Assembly: GCA_021397845.1 (NCBI GenBank)
Contig: JAHSVC010000018.1
Span: forward strand, 1-64,000
Length of the DNA: 64,000 nt
Direction: 5' to 3'
Source: Areca catechu
Taxonomy: Eukaryota; Streptophyta; Magnoliopsida; Arecales; Arecaceae
Below are positions 31,458 through 41,543 of the stretch, one piece after another. Each line of letters starts with the position of its first letter. Positions within the stretch are counted from its first letter, which is position 1. A program made the position numbers and the translations under genes. The notes below the pieces were generated by a model. That model was given only the letters and a program-made list of their open reading frames with translations. It was not told the DNA's origin and did no database searches.

Positions 31458-33581
31458 TTACAAGTCTTCTATTGGAGCCTCATCGGTAAGATCAATAGGA
31501 CCCGCCACCTCTTCGGTCGTTGTTGGTGCTTCAGAGTCCTTTTGGGGTTCAGGCACAATTGAACTTTCAAGATCAAACAGTTAAATACTTGAAATATCCA
31601 AGTCTGGGTAGAGTTTTTGTACCTCATCCACTCCATCGTTGAAGCCTCCTTGATAACTATGAGTCCTTGCTTTAATCATTTCGGCTTCAAAGGCTGGAGA
31701 CGTTTCGTAATTCTCTATTGCCTTCCCCAGTTGATCTTTCAAAGATCGGATTTCTTCGATAGCCTCCTCTTTTCTTTTGGAAGCCTCTTCAAAAAGTTCG
31801 TTAGCTTCTTTAAGTGAGGCTTCCAAGGACCGAATCATGGCTTTCCTCTTCTTGGATCTCGCCTCTTGTTCAAAATGCTCCGATTGGATTTTTTCTATTT
31901 CGGCTTTCAGATTATGAACCAAAGCATCACTCTGGGCGAGCTTCTCTTCCATAGTGTGCTTTTGCTCTTTAGCTATAGCCTTCTCGGCTTCGGCCGTTTT
32001 TACTTTTTCTTTCATTTTTCTATAAGTTATTCTGAAGTCGAAGTTGCTTTCCTCCATATGAGTGATATCGTGCATCATCTGCAATAACGAGCTGAAAACT
32101 TAGTAGTTATAGACCTAAGTTTGACAGGGCAAGTAGATGTTTACCTTCAGTGCAGATGAGAACACTGAATCATAAATCTGTTCAATACACCGGGACTTAA
32201 CTTTATCCCAGTCTTTCAGAAGAAGAGTGCCTTTCATCAGTTCTTTTGCTAATTCGGGATTCTCCAAGCCCTCTTGGTCCGAGAAGATAGTAAAATCTAC
32301 ATTACATCCCCCCTCCGAAGTAGCGTTCCACCTAGGATCTTCTTCGGATCGGTACTTTGACCTTTCCTGACTTTTATCTTTCGGAGGGGCGATCACAGAT
32401 TCCTTATTGAAAGCCAGGTCATGCTGATCCGTAGTTGGCATCGATCGAGGACTCCTCGGAGGGGGCGTCCTCGAAGATGGACTTCTAGCAGGGTCAGGCG
32501 AAATTAGAGAAGCGGAAGGAACATATTCATCTGATGAGGGCCTCATCGGAGGTGCGCTGGAACCCTCCTCAGTCCTTCTCTTTTTTCTAACTTTGGTCGT
32601 TGAAGGAGCAGCCACTGCTCTCTTCCTGGAAGCCTGCCGAACTTTTTCGAGTTGTGGCTTCATTTTCTTACCTGCAATCAAGAACAAGAATTCTGTCATA
32701 TACATATACATGGAGAAAGGTAGCAAGAAAGGTCCGGAGACCGTTAATTCTATACCTAATGTCGGGACTTCGCTGATATGGGCACGATGAAGGTTTTCTT
32801 CCTTCAGCAGTTCTTTAAGAGAAGGGATTTCCGGCTCCGATAAGGTCTCGAAGTCTTTGGCATCGGCTTTCAGGACTCTTTTACCGGCGTTTGCGTCTAA
32901 ACGCGGAGTTCTCCATTCGGTATTGAATCCCTAATGGGGGTAATATACAAAAAAGAAGGAAGGTTTCCACCCATGTATTGCACTGGGAGTCCCTTTTAGT
33001 AGTCTTCGGCTTGGCCGAGGACCTATGACCCACCACCCTTTGCCGTGAAAGTCTCTTTTCAACATAAATAAAGATGTGAACAGAGATGTCTTCAGCTCTA
33101 TTTTTCTAAGTTTGCAAAGAACTATGAACCCACAAATGTTCCTAAAACTATTGGGGGTCAATTGAGCCGGGACTATTTGATAGAGGTTGAAAATTTTTGT
33201 GAAAAAAGGGTGAAGTGGAAGCCGAAGACCAGCCTTGAAGTGGTCTTCATATATGGCGATGGAGTGCATTGGAGGTTTATCTACCCTTTCTTCGGGTTTT
33301 GGAAGAATTATATAGAAAGTCCATGGGATATGGTAACATTGCTTAACTTCCTCTATTCTAGCAAGGGAAAACGAACTTCTAACAGAATCCGGTGATCGTT
33401 CCGGGCTCCTTTTCCTACCAGAACCCTTTCTCCCACTGGTTTCACCTCCTAACGGATTCCTACCAGCCCCACCTTCCGATGAGTTCCTGCCGGTTTCCCT
33501 TTCCGGCAGTTCCTTATTGCTTTCACCTTCCGGTGAGCCTCTACTAGAACTAAAAGAAAGGTTCCTAGATGTTTTTGACAT
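31458..33581 (-). pseudogene. Tat-2 antisense extra gene: PF04195-like domain plus coiled coil, three exons
   Basis: Exon 1 (33581-32756) starts MSKTSRNLSF, has a Ser/Glu/Arg-rich leader with ESNKELPERE-type repeats, then the conserved domain IAIYEDHFKAGLRLPLHPFF, LTPNSFRNICGF, FMLKRDFHGKGWWVIGPRP, GWKPSFFFV. TAG follows at a Trp position (near 32931). It ends at CATTAG before donor GTATAG (phase 1). Exon 2 (32671-32145) starts GKKMKPQLEK after acceptor GCAG, is basic then Ser/Pro-rich, and ends SALK before a phase-0 donor. Exon 3 (32078-31458) begins MMHDITHMEES, is a coiled coil, and has CAA-to-TAA after DLDISSI. Function is unknown; two stops disable it. Confidence 0.78.
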
Positions 33582-34163
33582 TTTGAAGAAGGAAGCAGAA
33601 GGAGGGAAGAAGGACCTCTAACCTGTGAAAAAATAAAAATGGTGGACCGCGGGGGAAGATGACGGACTGCAAAGGAAGATAGCAGATTGTAAGGAAAACT
33701 GGGATTCCGGGGGCATAGGCACGAAAAAAATTTTTTCTCTCAAGTTCCCTCCCCTTTTATAGGTGAAGGTAATGGATCTTCGAGGCGGTTCGGAGATCTG
33801 AATGATCGTGCACCGTATCGACGGTTTCGATCATGGGTACGGCATTCTAGAAAATTCATTAATGAGATAAGTTGTTGAGATCTGTGTGAAACCCCGTTAC
33901 TGGCTGAGATTACGCCAACAAAGCTATCATGCTCTGGATGACTGCCACGTGTCCGATTCCAGTCAAATAAAAATCTCTTTCTCAAGAATTTTCCAAGACT
34001 TTTCTGGAATCGAGGCGTTTCTTTTGAGGCAGCCCGTGGTGGGATGACACGTGTCTTCGCCACGTTTTATCGCTCCACCAGGCAGTTATGGCGAAAGACG
34101 TGCCAGGACTCAGTGCCATAATTACCTGATAGTTATCACTAGAAGACAAATTTAAAGTACTCC
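33582..34163. other. Tat-2 region upstream of the antisense gene, up to the Tat-3 insertion
   Basis: Noncoding 3' untranslated sequence of Tat-2, and upstream side of its antisense gene. ACTCC at 34159-34163 is the left target copy of Tat-3. Confidence 0.55.
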
Positions 34164-35783
34164 TGTTGCCGATCTCACCGCCGCGCCCATGCCTCGGAAT
34201 CGCCGATCCTGCTAGACCATCTTGCTCCCGGGGCCTCCTAGCTGGACCGAACCTGCAAGGCGAGATCAGAAGACCCTGGCCGGGGATCCCGGCGAGGGAG
34301 CTCCGACGATCAAGTTAGTGGACGGCGAGAGGGAACAGATTCTCCAAGACGGGCCCCCGAAGGAGTTCCAGACTCAGAGAATTTACTAGCAAAAAAGGTG
34401 CCGGAGGGACCAGAAACCCGGCTGGATCTCCTTGCCGAGCTCACGCCAAGCGATCCCCTCTCGGGGCCCTGGATCTCACTCTCGGAGCGGAGCCTTCAGC
34501 CTCTGTTTCTTACTCGTCCCACCTTACCTGGTCGCCTCCTCTTTCCTTCCTTTTATCTCCTCCCGCTGCCCGCCGGTTTTTTGCTCTTGGGAGGCTTCTT
34601 TCCTTGCTCTCGTTGTCCCCTCCCCATCCTTTTCTCTTTCCCCTTTTGGTTTCGAGGGCCAGGCGGCTTTCTGACCTCGTTTGCCGAGCCCAGCGGGAAA
34701 GGGTAAAGGAAGGGGGGTGGCGCCGGCAGGGCGGCCGGTCAGACATCGGGCCCGGTGTGGGCGCTCCCCTTTCCAGGTGCCGGCGTTGTCCGTTGACGGG
34801 CCCTGTTTTGCCAGAACCGCGCCTCTCGACTGCAGAACCTGTCGGGCCGACGTAAGTGATGTTTCGCGTGCCGCCGCCATCCGTACGGGGCGCCGTTTGT
34901 GGTGCGCACGGCTCGAGGGCCAACCTCGAAACCTGCGCCTCCGCTCTTTGGGACCTTCTCTGTACGGCGGCCTGACCTTGGCCGAGGTGGACCCCTCCCG
35001 GGTGGACACCTGGCGGAGTGGGAGAAGGGCGCTCGGCTTCGGTCGAGGTGGTCCCGCCTCCGGGGGCCACCTGGCGAAGGAGCGAAGGGGCCCGGCTCGA
35101 CCTCGGCCTCGGTGGGACCGTCGCTGGGCGCCACCTGGCGAGGGAGCGGGGGAGCAGCCGACCTCGGCCGAGGTGGACCCCTCCTGGGTGGACACCTGGC
35201 GAGGCGGCAGAAGGGCGCTTGGCTTCGGTCGAGGTGGTCCCGTCTCTGGGGGCCACCTGGCGAAGGAGCGAAGGGGCCCGGCTCGACCTCGGCCTCGGTG
35301 GGACCATCTCTGGGCGCCACCTGGCAAGGGAGCGGGGGAGCAGCCGACCTCGGCCGAGGTGGACTCCTCCCGGGCGGACACCTGGCGAGGCGGCAGAAGG
35401 GCGCTTGGCTTCGGTCGAGGTGGTCCCGTCTCCGGGGGCCACCTGGCGAAGGAGCGAAGGGGCCCGGCTCGACCTCGGCCTCGGTGGGACCGTCTCTGGG
35501 CGCCACCTGGCGAGGGAGCGGGGGAGCAGCCGACCTCGGCCGAGGTGGACCCCTCGCGGGCGGACACCTGGCGAGGCGGCAGAAGGGGCCCTGGACCGAA
35601 CTCGACTTCGGCCTGGGCGGTAACGCCTCGGGATATCACCTAGCGAGGTAGCCGGGGGGCAAGGGCCGAGCTCGACCTCGGCGGCATGGGACCCGCAGCT
35701 GACTCGGCCGAGGAAACCTCCACGCGGCTTAATCAGGCCCGACGGAATCTGAGACCGGCCACGTCATCATTATGGCCGTAACA
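34164..35783 (-). repeat. 3' LTR of Tat-3 (1620 bp)
   Basis: The element-sense start is TGTTACGGCC (right end, 35783). It is collinear with the 5' LTR at 44528-46145, with only a few bases net length difference and scattered substitutions. It holds the 186-bp repeat array. The far end (34164) begins TGTTGCC on the + strand. Confidence 0.88.
34981..35640. repeat. 186-bp tandem repeats within the Tat-3 3' LTR
   Basis: GCCGAGGTGGACCCCTCC or a close variant starts at 34981, 35167, 35353 and 35539, an exact 186-bp period: three full units and a partial one. Since 186 is divisible by three and GC is high, frames of 200-370 codons stay open on both strands. Those frames only restate the repeat and are not annotated as genes. 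Confidence 0.93.
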
Positions 35784-35802
35784 GTTGCCCCCCAATCCGC
35801 CA
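35784..35802 (-). promoter_or_regulatory. Polypurine tract of Tat-3
   Basis: In element sense GGCGGATTGGGGGGCAAC immediately precedes LTR start TGTTACGGCC. It has the GGGGGGCAAC form also seen in Tat-1. Confidence 0.87.
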
Positions 35803-36263
35803 TTCCGTTGGGGTGTCGTATAACGGAACGTCGGGATTAAATGCGGATATGACGTGGGGAGGTGAAGATCTTGCATCATAATTGCCACGATCCTCGTCGC
35901 CGCTTCTCGGTGCGCCCGAAGTCCTATAGGAGGCCGCCACGCGTCACCCACTTGCCCATAATAAATGTGTTGCTTCGGAGCAGAGGCCGTTTCCCTGCTA
36001 ATGAGGCGTTGGTGTCGGGCGTGCATCCACACGGCGATCATCCAGTGGCTCGGAGCGGAATGACGGGTACGGCTGCTGTCGACTGAGTTTGAAAAGGAGG
36101 GGACTTTCCGGAATGAGGCCTTTTCCTTTGCTCCGTGGGCGGTTTGCTGCAGGCTAGCTCCCACTGCCCCGCATTCGCTCGGTGTATTTTCGGTGAGTGC
36201 CTCCATTTTCTTCCTGGTTCCTCTCTTCTTCTTCTCTGAATCTTCCTTGCTTTCTTCTTTGTC
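35803..36263 (+). promoter_or_regulatory. Presumed promoter/leader region of the Tat-3 antisense gene
   Basis: A 460-bp noncoding stretch between the PPT and the antisense ATG. ATAATAAATG lies at about 35960-35969; no strong TATA box is evident. The last part (36180-36260) is CT-rich, like many plant 5' leaders, and the start context TTTGTCATGGCG is favourable. Confidence 0.4.
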
Positions 36264-38329
36264 ATGGCGCACCGTCGCCATGTTTCCTCTAATCCGGACG
36301 AGGCCGGTCCGTCCCGGCCGAGGACTCCGTCTTCTTCCTCCTCGGAGGAGGAAGCGATCCCGGAGGAGACCCGCAGGCGACTGCAACCTGGGGGTATCAC
36401 CATTGGCATCCCCAAGGGTTTCCGGTCTCCTCCTGTCTCTTCTGCTCTTTCGCTTCTTTCCCTTCCTGCTCCACCTCTTCTTTCTGCCAGTCCCTCCGGT
36501 CATGCTTCCACAATGATCGAAGGCGACCTCTCTTTGCTCCGGGAGGCCTACGGCATCCCGGGATCAATCCGTCTGCTTGTTCCGCGGCCCGGGGATCGCG
36601 TCACCATGAGTGGCCCCGGCCGCATAGCCTTCTACGAAGACTTCCTCCTCAGGGGTCTTCGATTTCCTCTGCACCCCTTCTTCCTTTCTTTCCTTAGCCA
36701 CTTCCGTCTTGTTCTGGCCCAGTTGGCTCCCAACGCCATCCGGGTCATCTTTTCTTTTATTATTTTTTGCCACTTCCACGGGTTTGTTGCCCGTTTCTCC
36801 CTCTTCAGGGCTCTATTTATCCTGAAGAGGTACTCCACTGACGACGGCTGGTGGTACATCTCGCCCCGGCCCAGGTGTCTCCGGTTCGACCTCCCTTCTT
36901 CTATCAAGGGCTGGAAGAACCGGTTCTTCTTTGCCTCGGTCGAGGATGTTGACTGGGCTTGGAGCGAGCCGGACCGGTCTCCGAACTGGAACTCCCAGGT
37001 TGAGTCGGCGGACCAAGAGGCCTACTCCCAGCTCCTGAGCGATGTGGTCCCGGCGCTCGAGGTTCTGCTCTCGGAGCAGAACCTGTTTGAGACCGGGATC
37101 AGTCCCATCCGCGAGCCAGGTGAGATTCAGTCCTCCCTTGACTTCTGTATTCTTTCTCCTTTTTAGCCGAGCTGACTGACCTTCTCTTCTTTTGCATTGC
37201 AGGCATGAAATTTTCGCTGGAGAACCTCCTGGAGGGCGCGGCCCAGAGGGACGTCGTCGAGGTGGATGAGCCCGTGGCGAAGAGGGCTCGCACAGAGGCG
37301 AGCCAGGAGGTCGTGCCGGCGACCGTACCCAGCCCGGTGGCCGCTGCTTCCCCGCCCAGACTGCCTCGGGGCGGGGCCATTGATGCACTTGCCGTCAGAC
37401 CCGACGGTGCTGCCGACGAGGGGGCTCCACCACCAGCAGCTCCGCCCAGCGCCGGCCCCGTCGTTGCCGCGGCTCCGACAGCGCAGCCTGCGACCTCTGC
37501 CTTACCGTCGACGGTGATTCTTGCTGGAGGGGCAGTCACCGCCGTAGCCGACCTGACGGCTCCACCACCGATGATCACCATCCGCTACTCCGTGATCCGC
37601 GACAAAGGGCTCGCAGAGAAAGTGATGGAGTATGCCTCCACCGCGCGGGACCGTCGATCTCGAGGTGGCAGGGACTACGCCGACGCCCTGCTCGGGATCC
37701 TCCTGCAGCTCTTCACGGTAAGTCTGAACTCAGGCTCCTTTGTCTTCTTTGGCCTCGGTTAGCTTTTACACTAACCCGATTGCTTTGCTGTGCAGATTGG
37801 GAACGACATGCTCCTGCAGAGGAACTTCCTCGCGGGGTATGCGAAGAAAGATGCCGAGAAGGAAGAGAAGCTCGGCAAGCTCGCGGCCGACGTCAAAGAT
37901 CTTATGGAAAAGGGGGTCGAGCTGCCATCCCGAGGGGCGAGTGCGGCGAAAGAGCGGAGCACCTACGTCAACGGGCTCCTGGAGGCCGCGAAACGGGAGG
38001 CGCAGGAAGCCGTCCCGAAATTCCGGGCCTCCTACGAGTACATCTCGGAGGTCCGGGAGGCCGCCGTGGACTCCTTCCTGAAGGAGTTCCGGATGTGCCG
38101 GGAGAAGGTGGGGTCCTTCTACCCCGAGCTTGACCTCAGTGGGGTGGCGCTCGGAGGTAGGAGGCAGGGACCCGACCGAAAGGCTTCCGGCGCGGTCGAC
38201 GCCACAAATACGGCCCCGGCGAGCGACACGGCCGAAGCTCCGGAGCAACCCCCTGAGCCAGCAGCCACCGACGGCGAGGAAGTGAAGCCTGCAACCCAGG
38301 CTGAGGGCCCCGCCACCGCGCCGAACTGA
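36264..38329 (+). CDS. Tat-3 antisense extra gene, intact three-exon ORF of 634 codons
   Basis: Exons are 36264-37119, 37203-37717 and 37796-38329, joined by GT-AG introns (GTGAG...GCAG and GTAAG...GCAG), phases 1 and 0. The total of 1905 nt ends in TGA with no stop or frameshift. Residues about 1-85 are Ser/Pro-rich. About 86-250 form the putative gypsy-type transposon domain (PF04195-like): IAFYEDFLLRGLRFPLHPFF, LAPNAIRVIFSF, FILKRYSTDDGWWYISPRP, GWKNRFFF. Exon 2 is Ala/Pro-rich with a basic VAKRARTEA patch. Exon 3 is a charged alpha-helical, likely coiled-coil region, ending acidic. It lies opposite to gag-pol, between the 120-bp repeats and the PPT. Intron positions match those in Tat-1 and Tat-2. 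The product could be nuclear and DNA- or protein-binding, but its function is not known. Confidence 0.8.
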
Positions 38330-38630
38330 ACCATTTATCTTCTTCTTTTTCTTTGTTGTTGTTGTTTTTTCTCTCTTTTTATTTGGGGACTCCCGGCCTG
38401 TCGGGATTCCCAGCTTGTACTTCTCCTTCTCGGATCAATGAAAACACAGTTTGTCCATGTCTCGAATTCGCCTTCTTTTCCACTCTCTCATCTCCTCTTT
38501 TTCCTTCTTGAGATGTTGATGTGGAGTGCCGAAACGAGGGTGAACCTGGTCCCGTCCGTCGCTCAGATCAAAGGTTGGGACATTCCGGACCGCGTGGCAT
38601 CAGAGTAGGCCTTGAGCGGGTCCATCTTTG
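38330..38630. other. Untranslated spacer after the Tat-3 antisense gene
   Basis: A T-rich stretch (38336-38380) and ATCAATGAAAACAC (near 38435) follow the stop and may be the 3' UTR of the antisense gene. No other feature is seen before the 120-bp repeats. Confidence 0.45.
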
Positions 38631-38639
38631 GGATTGCCT

Positions 38640-39180
38640 TCGTGCTCGCGTGGGCGAACCGGGTTCTGCCCCGCCTTCCAGACCGAAGCCCGGGACTTCC
38701 GGACTGAACCCCGGGGCCGCAAGCTTTATCAAGCCTTGCACGGCTTGCCGAGCTGTTCTCCGTGCTCGCGTGGGCGAACTGGGTTCTGCCCCGCCTTCCA
38801 TGCCGAAGCCCGGGACTTCCGGACTGAACCCCGGGGCCGCAGGCTTTCTCAAGCCTTGCGCGGCTTGCCGAGCTGTTCTCCGTGCTTGCGTGGGCGAACT
38901 GGGTTTTGCCCCGCCTTCCAGGCCGAAGCCCGGGACTTCCGGACTGAACCCCAGGGCCGCAGGCTTTCTCAAGCCTTGCGCGGCTTGCCGAGCTGTTCTC
39001 CATGCTCGCGTGGGCGAACTGGGTTCTGCCCCGCCTTCCAGGCCGAAGCCCGGGACTTCCGGACTGAACCCCGGGGCCGCAGGCTTTCTCAAGCCTAGCA
39101 CGGCTTGCCGAGCTGTTCTCCGTGCTCGCGTGGGCGAACTGGGTTCTGCCCCGCCTTCCAGACTAAGGTCCGGGACTTCT
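38640..39180 (-). repeat. 120-bp tandem repeats after Tat-3 pol
   Basis: CGTGCTCGCGTGGGCGAAC or a variant starts at 38641, 38761, 38881, 39001 and 39121, an exact 120-bp period (about 4.5 units). GC-rich and divisible by three, it gives open frames of 150-250 codons on both strands that are not considered genes. It occupies the same place as the arrays in Tat-1 and Tat-2. Confidence 0.92.
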
Positions 39181-39305
39181 CGCTTCCTTCAGCCTTCGGC
39201 CACGATCGGGTGTGCCGAACCCAGGGCCATGCACCGATTTCCCTACGAGGCGAGAAAGAGCGTTTGAAGCAAAGAAACTTTATTGCAGGAGTGGGGAACC
39301 TTACA

Positions 39306-41504
39306 TTACTGATAATACATTCTTAGGTTCGAGGCGTTCCACGTCCGGGGAAACCTGGCCCCTCCCAATTCCTCCAGGTAGTAGGCGCTGTGGGGGAGGG
39401 CTTCTGCTACCCGGTACGGGCCTTCCCAATTTGGTGAGAGCTTGCCGCACTCCCGTGGCTGAGAAGCTTCAGCGCGCCAGAGGACCAGATCTCCGGGACG
39501 AAAAAACTTCGGCCGCACTCGGGAGTTGTAATACCTGGCCACCCGCTGCCTATACGCCGCCATCCGAACTCGGGCCTTGTCCCTCGTCTCTTCAAGAAGG
39601 TCAAGGTTGAGCATCATTCTGGCGGGGTTCTCTGTCTCGTCATATTGCTCCACACGCAGTGTGGGCAGTCTGAGCTCGATCGGGATGACCGCTTCGGCTC
39701 CAAAGGCGAGGTTGAACGGGGTCTCGTCGGTCGCCGTCCTCGGGGCGGTATGGTACACCCAAAGGATGCTGGGGAGCTCCTTGGCCCATCTGCCCTTGGC
39801 CTGGTCCAGCCGCGTGCGAAGGCCCTGCAAAATGGTCCTGTTCGTGACTTCGGCCTCTCCATTGGTCTGAGGATGCGCCACCGAGTTGAAGCGATGCCTG
39901 ATGCCGAGTTCGCCGCAGAACTCTTCAAATTCCCGGTAGTTGAACTGGCGTCCGTTGTCAGTGACCACGGTATGGGGGAGGTCGAAGCGGCAAACGATCG
40001 ACTTCCAGAATAACTTGGCGACGTTTGCCTCGGTGATCCGTGCTAAAGGTTCGGCCTCGACCCACTTCGTGAAGTAGTCGATGGCCACGATCAAGAATTT
40101 CCGCTGTCCAGACGCCGGCGGGAATGGGCCCAGAAGGTCAATCCCCCATTGGGCGAATGGCCACGGAGCTGAAAGCTGGGAGATTGGGTTGGAGGGCTGC
40201 CATTGCACTGTGGCATGATGCTGGCACCGATCGCACCTCTTCACAAAATCAGCGGCATCTTCCTTCATCGTCTCCCAAAAGTAGCCCTGACGAAGGGCTT
40301 TGTAGGCCAACGCTCTGCCCCCCATGTGGTTCCCACAGACGCCCTCGTGAATCTCCTGGAGCACGAGTCTGGCTTCCGCGGGTCCTACGCATTTAAGGAG
40401 GGGGTAGGAGAAGGATCTTCGATACAATTGCCCATCCATCAGGACGAACCGCACGGCCTTCTTTCTGATGAGGCGGGCCACCTCGCGGTCCTCTGGCAAG
40501 GTGCCGCTAGTTATGTATTCGGCGTACTTGTCCATCCAGCTAGGCTCACGGCTGACCTGGTGGACCTCCACTGGGGTCTCGTGGCTTGGGGCCTTAAGGT
40601 GCTCCATGTGAGCGCGACCCAGCATCGAGTCCGACAGGGTCGCCAGCCGGGAAAGAGTGTCCGCACGGGCGTTCTCCCTGCGGGGGATATGGAAGATGTT
40701 GAAGCGCCGGAAGCCGGCCTTGCCCGCCTTGACGAGCTCCAAGTATTTCGCCATTTGGGGGTCGTGCGCGGCATACTCCCCGGAGACCTGTCCTGCCACG
40801 AGCTGGGAGTCAGTGAAGGCCTTAAGGTTAATCACGCCCAGCTCGTGGGAGACCCTCAGCCCGGCGAGGAGCGCCTCATACTCCGCCTGATTGTTTGTCG
40901 CAGCGAACTGGAAACGGAGCGCGCATTCGGTGACGACCCCATCGCTGTTGGCAAGAATGAGTCCGGCTCCGCTCCCGCCAGAGTTCGAGGCTCCATCTAC
41001 GTGGAGGATCCATGCATCCTCTCCGGGCCCCTCGGGGCCCGCTTTCAGCTGCCGGTGCAAGGGATCCTCTTCGGGATCCTTGCCTAGGCCCGCGCATTCG
41101 ACCAAGAAGTCGGCTAGCACCTGTGCTTTCATGGCCGACCTGGGCCTGTACGCGAGGTCGAACTCGCTGAGCTTCAGTGCCCACTTCGCCAATCGCCCCG
41201 AGGTGTCAGGTCGGCTGAGCACCGCTTTCAGCGGCTGATCCGTCAGGACGGTGATGGGATGCGCTTGGAAATAGGGCCTGAGACGCTGAGCAGACACTAT
41301 TAGCTCAAAAATGAGCTTCTCGGGCCGAGAATACTTGAGCTCCGTGTCGCGGAGAAGTTTGCTGGTATAGTACACCGGCCGCTGGACTCCTTGGTCGTCG
41401 GTCCGAACCAGGACCGAACTGACGGCTTCCGGGGTGACCGCCAGGTAAAGGATGAGCTCCTCTCCCTCCTCGGGCCGGGAAAGCAGTGGTGGTGATGTGA
41501 GCAT
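39306..41504 (-). CDS. pol: Tat-3 pol, 3' part: RNase H, archaeal-type RNase H and integrase
   Basis: An open frame of 732 codons on the minus strand. RNase H (about 1-140): LYLAVTPEAVSSVLVRTDD and PVYYTSKLL. aRNH (about 165-300): WILHVDGASNSGGSGAGLIL, NNQAEYEALLAGL, FTDSQLVAGQ and RRENARADTLSRLA, with all four acidic residues. Integrase: zinc-binding EIHEGVCGNHMGGRALAYK with CDRCQ, then the DDE core with WGIDLLGPFP, TDNGRQFNYREF and NGEAEVTNRT. It ends LRMYYQ and TAA, as in the other two elements. This part is undamaged; the same frame is interrupted upstream by a TGA at a Trp codon (near 41525). The N-terminal ATG is just the first Met after that stop. Confidence 0.88.
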   Translation of the reverse strand: MLTSPPLLSRPEEGEELILYLAVTPEAVSSVLVRTDDQGVQRPVYYTSKLLRDTELKYSRPEKLIFELIVSAQRLRPYFQAHPITVLTDQPLKAVLSRPDTSGRLAKWALKLSEFDLAYRPRSAMKAQVLADFLVECAGLGKDPEEDPLHRQLKAGPEGPGEDAWILHVDGASNSGGSGAGLILANSDGVVTECALRFQFAATNNQAEYEALLAGLRVSHELGVINLKAFTDSQLVAGQVSGEYAAHDPQMAKYLELVKAGKAGFRRFNIFHIPRRENARADTLSRLATLSDSMLGRAHMEHLKAPSHETPVEVHQVSREPSWMDKYAEYITSGTLPEDREVARLIRKKAVRFVLMDGQLYRRSFSYPLLKCVGPAEARLVLQEIHEGVCGNHMGGRALAYKALRQGYFWETMKEDAADFVKRCDRCQHHATVQWQPSNPISQLSAPWPFAQWGIDLLGPFPPASGQRKFLIVAIDYFTKWVEAEPLARITEANVAKLFWKSIVCRFDLPHTVVTDNGRQFNYREFEEFCGELGIRHRFNSVAHPQTNGEAEVTNRTILQGLRTRLDQAKGRWAKELPSILWVYHTAPRTATDETPFNLAFGAEAVIPIELRLPTLRVEQYDETENPARMMLNLDLLEETRDKARVRMAAYRQRVARYYNSRVRPKFFRPGDLVLWRAEASQPRECGKLSPNWEGPYRVAEALPHSAYYLEELGGARFPRTWNASNLRMYYQ

Positions 41505-41543
41505 CTTCTTCAGCTCTTCAAAGGCCTCCTGGCATTCCTCGGT

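Noticed and set aside
34510..35651. Very long overlapping open frames (200-370 codons) on both strands
   Set aside because: They follow the exact 186-bp GC-rich tandem repeat inside the Tat-3 LTR; a period divisible by three keeps all frames open. The same frames recur in the other LTR (45099-46094).
36120..36516. Minus-strand frames opposite the antisense gene start
   Set aside because: Basic, low-complexity translations complementary to the real exon 1, without homology.
38521..39103. 150-250-codon frames on both strands with repeated Pro/Gly/Arg phrases
   Set aside because: Product of the exact 120-bp tandem array after Tat-3 pol; no domain and no single favoured frame.
40203..41087. 294-codon + strand frame opposite Tat-3 pol
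   Set aside because: Shadow of the RNase H-integrase frame in a GC-rich region; the minus strand carries all catalytic motifs.
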